From Actinomycetota bacterium (lineage in GTDB: Bacteria; Actinomycetota; Actinomycetes; S36-B12; CAIYMF01): a stretch of DNA of 64,000 nucleotides. The position numbers and the translations under genes were made by a program. How positions within the stretch are numbered: position 1 is the first letter of the stretch; each line of letters begins with the position of its first letter. This document shows, piece by piece, positions 60,771 through 64,000 of this stretch. Below the pieces are notes generated by a model. It did not search any database. It was not told the DNA's origin and saw nothing but the letters and a program-made list of their open reading frames with translations. The stretch covers positions 37,101-101,100 of the forward strand of contig JAIUOK010000009.1 in NCBI GenBank assembly GCA_020161245.1, given 5' to 3'.

Positions 60771-61988
60771 TCACGACTCGTCGAGGCGCAGGACGGCGAG
60801 GGCCGTGCCGGGCTTGACCTCGGAGACGTCCTCGGGGACGACGACGAGGCAGTTGGCCTGCGACAGGGCGCCGAGCATGTGCGAGCCCTGGCCGCCGGCG
60901 GGGCGCACGACATAGCGGCCGTCCTCCACCGCGAGGTGGCCGCGGGCGAACTGCCGCTTGCCCGCTGGCGACATCAGCGTCTCGGTGAGCACCGCGCGGA
61001 CGACGGGGCGGTAGATGCGCTGGTGGCCGAGCATCCGGCGCAGCACCGGCCGGACGAAAACCTCGAACGAGACGTAGGCCGACACCGGGTTGCCCGGCAG
61101 CGTGAAGATCGGCGTGCTCTCGGGCCCGAGCGAGCCGTGGCCCTGCGGCATGCCGGGCTGCATCGCGACCTTGGTGAACTCCACCGTGCCCAGCCGCGAG
61201 AGCACGGCCTTCACGGTGTCGTAGGCGCCGGCGCTCACGCCGCCGGTGGTCACGATGAGGTCGGCGCGGACGAGCTGGTCCTCCAGCGTGGAGAGCAGCG
61301 TGGGCGCGTCGTCCGGCACCGGGCCGACGCGGTAGGCGATGGCGCCCGCCTCCTGGACGGCCGCGGCGATGGTGACGCCGTTGGAGTCGGTGATGAGGCC
61401 GGGCTGCAGCGGGGTGCCGGGCTCCACGAGCTCGTTGCCCGTCGACAGGATCACCACGCGCGGCTGCGGGTGCACCGAGACCCGGCCGCGGCCGACGGCG
61501 GCGAGCAGGGCGATCTCGCGGGGGCCGAGGACGGTGCCGGACGTGGCCACGACGTCGCCGAGGGAGACGTCGTCGCCCCGCCGTCGCACGTGCTGGCCGA
61601 ACGACACGTCGCGGCTGATCGTGACCTCGGGCATGCCGGCGTCGGTCCACTCGACGGGGACGACGGCCTCGGCGCCCTCGGGCAGCGGCGCCCCGGTCAT
61701 GATCCGGATCGCGGTGCCCTCTCGGACGTCGACGCTGGCGCGGTAGCCCGCGGGGACGTCGTCGATCACGCGGAGGGTCACCGGCTTGCCGTCGCTGGCC
61801 GCCTGGACGTCGGCGATCCGGACGGCGTACCCGTCCATCGCGGAGTTGTCGAAGGGCGGCAGCGGCCAGGGAGCGGTGACGTCCTCGGCGAGCACGCAGC
61901 CGCGGGCGTCGAGCAGCGTGACGTCGAGCGGGGAGAGCGGGACGACCCCGGCCAGGACCCGCTGGAGGTGCTCCTCGACGCTGCGCAC
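60771..61988 (-). CDS. MoeA-family molybdopterin molybdotransferase / Glp
   Basis: A 405-residue gephyrin-like protein. Seen are FDNSAMDGYAVRIADV (about 45-60), IRIMTGAPLPEGAEAVVPVE, ILSTGNELVEPG, VTTGGVSAGAYDTVK (MoCF motif) and FTLPGNPVSAYVSFEVFVRP. It inserts molybdate into molybdopterin. In corynebacteria the orthologue in this gene position, Glp, binds the membrane protein GlpR and FtsZ in division. This copy could do both, since moaC and mog lie in the same operon. GTG start at 61988. Confidence 0.9.
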   Translation of the reverse strand: MRSVEEHLQRVLAGVVPLSPLDVTLLDARGCVLAEDVTAPWPLPPFDNSAMDGYAVRIADVQAASDGKPVTLRVIDDVPAGYRASVDVREGTAIRIMTGAPLPEGAEAVVPVEWTDAGMPEVTISRDVSFGQHVRRRGDDVSLGDVVATSGTVLGPREIALLAAVGRGRVSVHPQPRVVILSTGNELVEPGTPLQPGLITDSNGVTIAAAVQEAGAIAYRVGPVPDDAPTLLSTLEDQLVRADLIVTTGGVSAGAYDTVKAVLSRLGTVEFTKVAMQPGMPQGHGSLGPESTPIFTLPGNPVSAYVSFEVFVRPVLRRMLGHQRIYRPVVRAVLTETLMSPAGKRQFARGHLAVEDGRYVVRPAGGQGSHMLGALSQANCLVVVPEDVSEVKPGTALAVLRLDES

Positions 61989-62024
61989 GCCCGAACCCTA
62001 TGCGGTCTCGGGGATCATGGGCGC

Positions 62025-62663
62025 GTGACGCCTCCGGGAGACTCCGCAGCACCGCTCGACAAGCGCGCATTGCGCGCCGAGGTCCGGGCGCGCCGGGCCG
62101 CGCGGACGCCGGAGGAGCGGTTCGCCGCGGCGTCGGCGCTGGCCGTGCGCGTCGGCGCCATCCCCGAGATCGCCGCGCTGGTCGAGGCCGGCGAGGGCTG
62201 CGTCGCGGCCTACGCGTCGATGCCCGTCGAGCCCGGCACCGGCGCCCTGCGCTCGCTGCTGGCGCTGTCCGGCGTCCGGGTGCTGCTCCCCGTCATCCGC
62301 GACGACGGCGGGCTGGACTGGGCCTGGGACTCCGACGAGCTCGAGACCCGTCCCGGCTCGATGCCGGTGCCCGAGCCCGGGGGCGAGGTCGTCGGCAGCG
62401 GGGCGGCAGCCCTGGTCGACCAGGCCTGCCGGGTGCTGCTCCTGCCCGCGACCGCCGTCGACCCTGCCGGCCACCGGCTCGGCCAGGGCGGCGGCTTCTA
62501 CGACCGGCTGCTGTCCGGCCTGCCCTCGGTGCTCGTCGGCGGCCCGCTCCGCGTCGCCGTCGTCCACGACGACGAGGTGCTCCCCGCGGTGCCGCACGAG
62601 CCCCACGACCGCCGCGTCGACGCCGTCCTCACCCCCACCGCCTACCGGCGGCTCCGCGGCTGA
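62025..62663 (+). CDS. 5-formyltetrahydrofolate cyclo-ligase
   Basis: A 212-residue folate enzyme converting 5-formyl-THF to 5,10-methenyl-THF. Motifs are LDKRALRAEVRARRAARTPEE near the N-terminus (in part: KRALRAEVRARRA), SMPVEPGTGAL, and the ATP-binding LLLPATAVDPAGHRLGQGGG (about 141-160) followed by FYDRLL. GTG start at 62025. It is divergent from glp/moeA, as in mycobacteria (Rv0992). Confidence 0.92.
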   Translation: MTPPGDSAAPLDKRALRAEVRARRAARTPEERFAAASALAVRVGAIPEIAALVEAGEGCVAAYASMPVEPGTGALRSLLALSGVRVLLPVIRDDGGLDWAWDSDELETRPGSMPVPEPGGEVVGSGAAALVDQACRVLLLPATAVDPAGHRLGQGGGFYDRLLSGLPSVLVGGPLRVAVVHDDEVLPAVPHEPHDRRVDAVLTPTAYRRLRG

Positions 62664-62665
62664 GC

Positions 62666-63661
62666 TCAGAACCGGTCGGAGCGGTCCGAGCGGAGGTCGA
62701 GCAGGCCCTGCTCCTCCAGATCGCGGGCGTGGTGGGCGTCGCTGACCTCGCGGGCCAGGGCGTGGCCGTCGGCGCTGCCGGTGACCGCGGCGAGGAAGTC
62801 CGACGCCTCGACGCGCAGCAGCCGCGAGGGCGCAAGCGCGGTGACGGTCGCCGTCCTCGGCACGTCCTCGAGCAGGGCCACCTCGCCGAACCAGTCGCCC
62901 TCGCCCAGGTGCTGCTGGCGCGTCGTGCCGGACACCGTGACGGCGAGCTCGCCCGAGCCGACGACGAAGAAGTCGCGGCCGGCATCGCCCTGGCGCACCA
63001 GCACCTGGCCCTCCGCCGCCTCGATCCACTCGACGTTGCGCGCCAGCCGCTCGAGGTCGTACTGCGGCAGGACGCCGAGGAACGGCACCGCCCGCAGGGC
63101 CTCGATCTCGGCGGGACGGATGACGGCACGCGCGTCGAGCCGGCGGACGTAGACCGCGCCGACGGCGGCCACGGCCACCATGCCGAGCCCCAAGGGCACG
63201 AACGCCGTGCGAGCCGAGAGCAGCGCGACGAGCAAGGGTGCGAGCGCCGAGCCGAGGGCCAGGCCCAGCAGCGACGTCGACTCCTGGACGGCGAGCAGCT
63301 TGGTGAGCGCGGAGTCGTCGGCGGAACGGGCCATGAGCGTGCGCCCGGCGACCATGAGCAGCTGCCCTGCCAGCCCGCCGATCGCCAGCGCCGCCATCGC
63401 GGGCGGCAGGGCGGAGAAGAGGGCGACGGCGGCCATGCCGAGCCCGAGCACCGCCCCGGCACCGGCGATCACCGGGTTGAGCCGCGGACGACGCACGAAA
63501 GGCGATGCCACGGCGGCACCGACGAACGCGCCCACCCCGGCGGCGCCGATGAGCAGGCCCGAGCCGGAGTGCCCGAGGTCGAGCACGTCCTCGGAGAACG
63601 CGACGCCGAGGACGAGCCCGACGAGGCTCCCGAGCGTCGTGAGGAGGAGCGCCTCGGTCAT
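62666..63661 (-). pseudogene. N-terminally truncated MFS transporter fused to a cyclic-nucleotide-binding domain
   Basis: The C-terminal part has a cNMP-binding (CAP effector) domain, about 62690-63060 (VLVRQGDAGRDFFVVGSGEL, then GEGDWFGEVALLEDVPRTAT), and before it about six MFS helices (from SEDVLDLGHSGSGLLIGAAG). The whole family has twelve helices, so the first half is missing. Beyond about 63600 the frame changes to FtsX-like sequence (AIGASGQEVFKAFMTEALLL, then TTLGSLVGLVLGV) and beyond about 63700 to no recognisable protein. The ATG at 63661 is the only plausible start. Probably a remnant. Confidence 0.65.
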
Positions 63662-63692
63662 GAAGGCCTTGAAGACCTCCTGGCCCGAGGCC

Positions 63693-64000
63693 CCGATCGC
63701 CACCGGCGACGGCACGGCCATCGGCGGGGCTCCCATCGGACTCGCCGCGACGGATGAGCGCGTGTGGGTGCTCGACCGGACCGGCAATCGCATCCGGGTG
63801 CTCTCCGCCGACGGGCTCGCACCCGTCGGAACCATCGCGCCCCGTGTCCCGCCGAGGGCCTTCGGCGTGGCGATCCTGGGGAACCGGGGACGCATCTGGG
63901 CGGCCTACGCGGATCCGGGGGATCAGCGCGGGTGGCTGGTGCGCGTGGATCCCGGCACGGGGAGGCAGCGCGTGCTCGCCACGCGCGCCGGCGAGGTGTC
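63693..64000 (+). CDS. beta-propeller (NHL/YVTN-type) fragment, open at the right edge
   Basis: An open plus-strand frame to the window end. It reads PIATGDGTAIGGAPIGLAAT, then DERVWVLDRTGNRIRVLSAD, and ends with LVRVDPGTGRQRVLATRAG; these are propeller-blade repeats with the GxP/xVWV pattern. No proper start or signal peptide is seen; the nearest ATG (63660) lies inside the MFS gene. GAT and GGA codons are commoner than in the neighbours, so it may have a different origin. Confidence 0.5.

Noticed and set aside
63662..63895. N-terminal extension of the MFS-cNMP protein to 409 residues
   Set aside because: Residues before the FtsX-like stretch are the complement of the beta-propeller fragment and have no helices or family motif.

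Overview
The window is GC-rich chromosomal DNA of an actinomycete, gene-dense on both strands. The lineage evidence is: a mycothiol S-conjugate amidase (Mca), so mycothiol is the likely low-molecular-weight thiol; the enolase/FtsB/DUF501/Ppx cluster; the GlpR/SepX-RimJ-Glp(MoeA) division cluster; DUF2510, DUF4307, DUF3817 and YwiC-like proteins; frequent GTG starts; and two DtxR/IdeR-like iron boxes. A methyl-accepting chemotaxis protein and a PAS-GGDEF-EAL protein suggest a motile organism. A motile genus of the Kineosporiales or a similar group would fit, but I cannot fix the genus.

Layout. 1-5.5 kb: the end of a GT87 mannosyltransferase, LysE and EamA transporters, a YwiC-like membrane protein, a lipoprotein, DUF3817, SURF1 and the ribosome-rescue hydrolase ArfB. 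5.3-7.9 kb: mca with a coupled small membrane protein, then DUF4307 and greA; this resembles the mycobacterial mca/greA neighbourhood. 8-11.2 kb: a DrrAB-type ABC exporter behind a MerR-like operator, and a coupled DUF2089/DUF4097-like pair. 11.2-18.1 kb: threonine dehydratase, a cytochrome P450, a membrane-anchored protein, SRPBCC, a ROK sugar kinase and a FIST sensor. 18.3-22.3 kb: an AAA/VWA pair split by an antisense DUF2510-YbjQ gene. 22.4-28.3 kb: MFS, methyltransferase, CYTH, Ung, amidase and a DUF2510 membrane protein. 28.4-32 kb: an orphan GlmL/MutL-like protein overlapping metB, then msrA behind a structured leader. 32-40.8 kb: several very small genes, a 782-residue acidic repeat protein, the PAS-GGDEF-EAL protein, cystathionine beta-synthase (with MetB a complete transsulfuration pair), an SGNH hydrolase and DUF4287. 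40.9-45.8 kb: MCP, Bax-inhibitor-1-like protein, a membrane-anchored PemK-like protein, an unusual tRNA-Leu(UAA), peptide deformylase and an ACT protein.

45.8-57.6 kb: NDH-2 with an iron box, Ppx/GppA, DUF501, FtsB, enolase, an MpaB-type protein, a hydrolase, a PaiB-like protein, an OatA-like acyltransferase, and an iron-storage pair (bfd-bfr) behind a second iron box. A gene-poor, repeat-laden stretch then leads to tRNA-Ala(CGC). 57.6-62.7 kb: the GlpR/SepX membrane protein, RimJ-like acetyltransferase, MogA/MoaB, MoaC and Glp/MoeA, with 5-formyl-THF cyclo-ligase divergent. The right end (62.7-64 kb) is odd: the C-terminal half of an MFS-cNMP fusion joins about 100 bp resembling an FtsX permease, which joins a beta-propeller fragment on the other strand.

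The most unusual items are the short-variable-arm tRNA-Leu(UAA) with a 35-bp duplicated 3' flank, the membrane-tethered PemK domain beside it, the acidic repeat protein, the orphan GlmL, the bacterioferritin with a substituted ferroxidase ligand, the isolated 27-codon transcription unit, and the three-way mosaic at the right edge. No CRISPR array, integrase, transposase or rRNA gene was seen.
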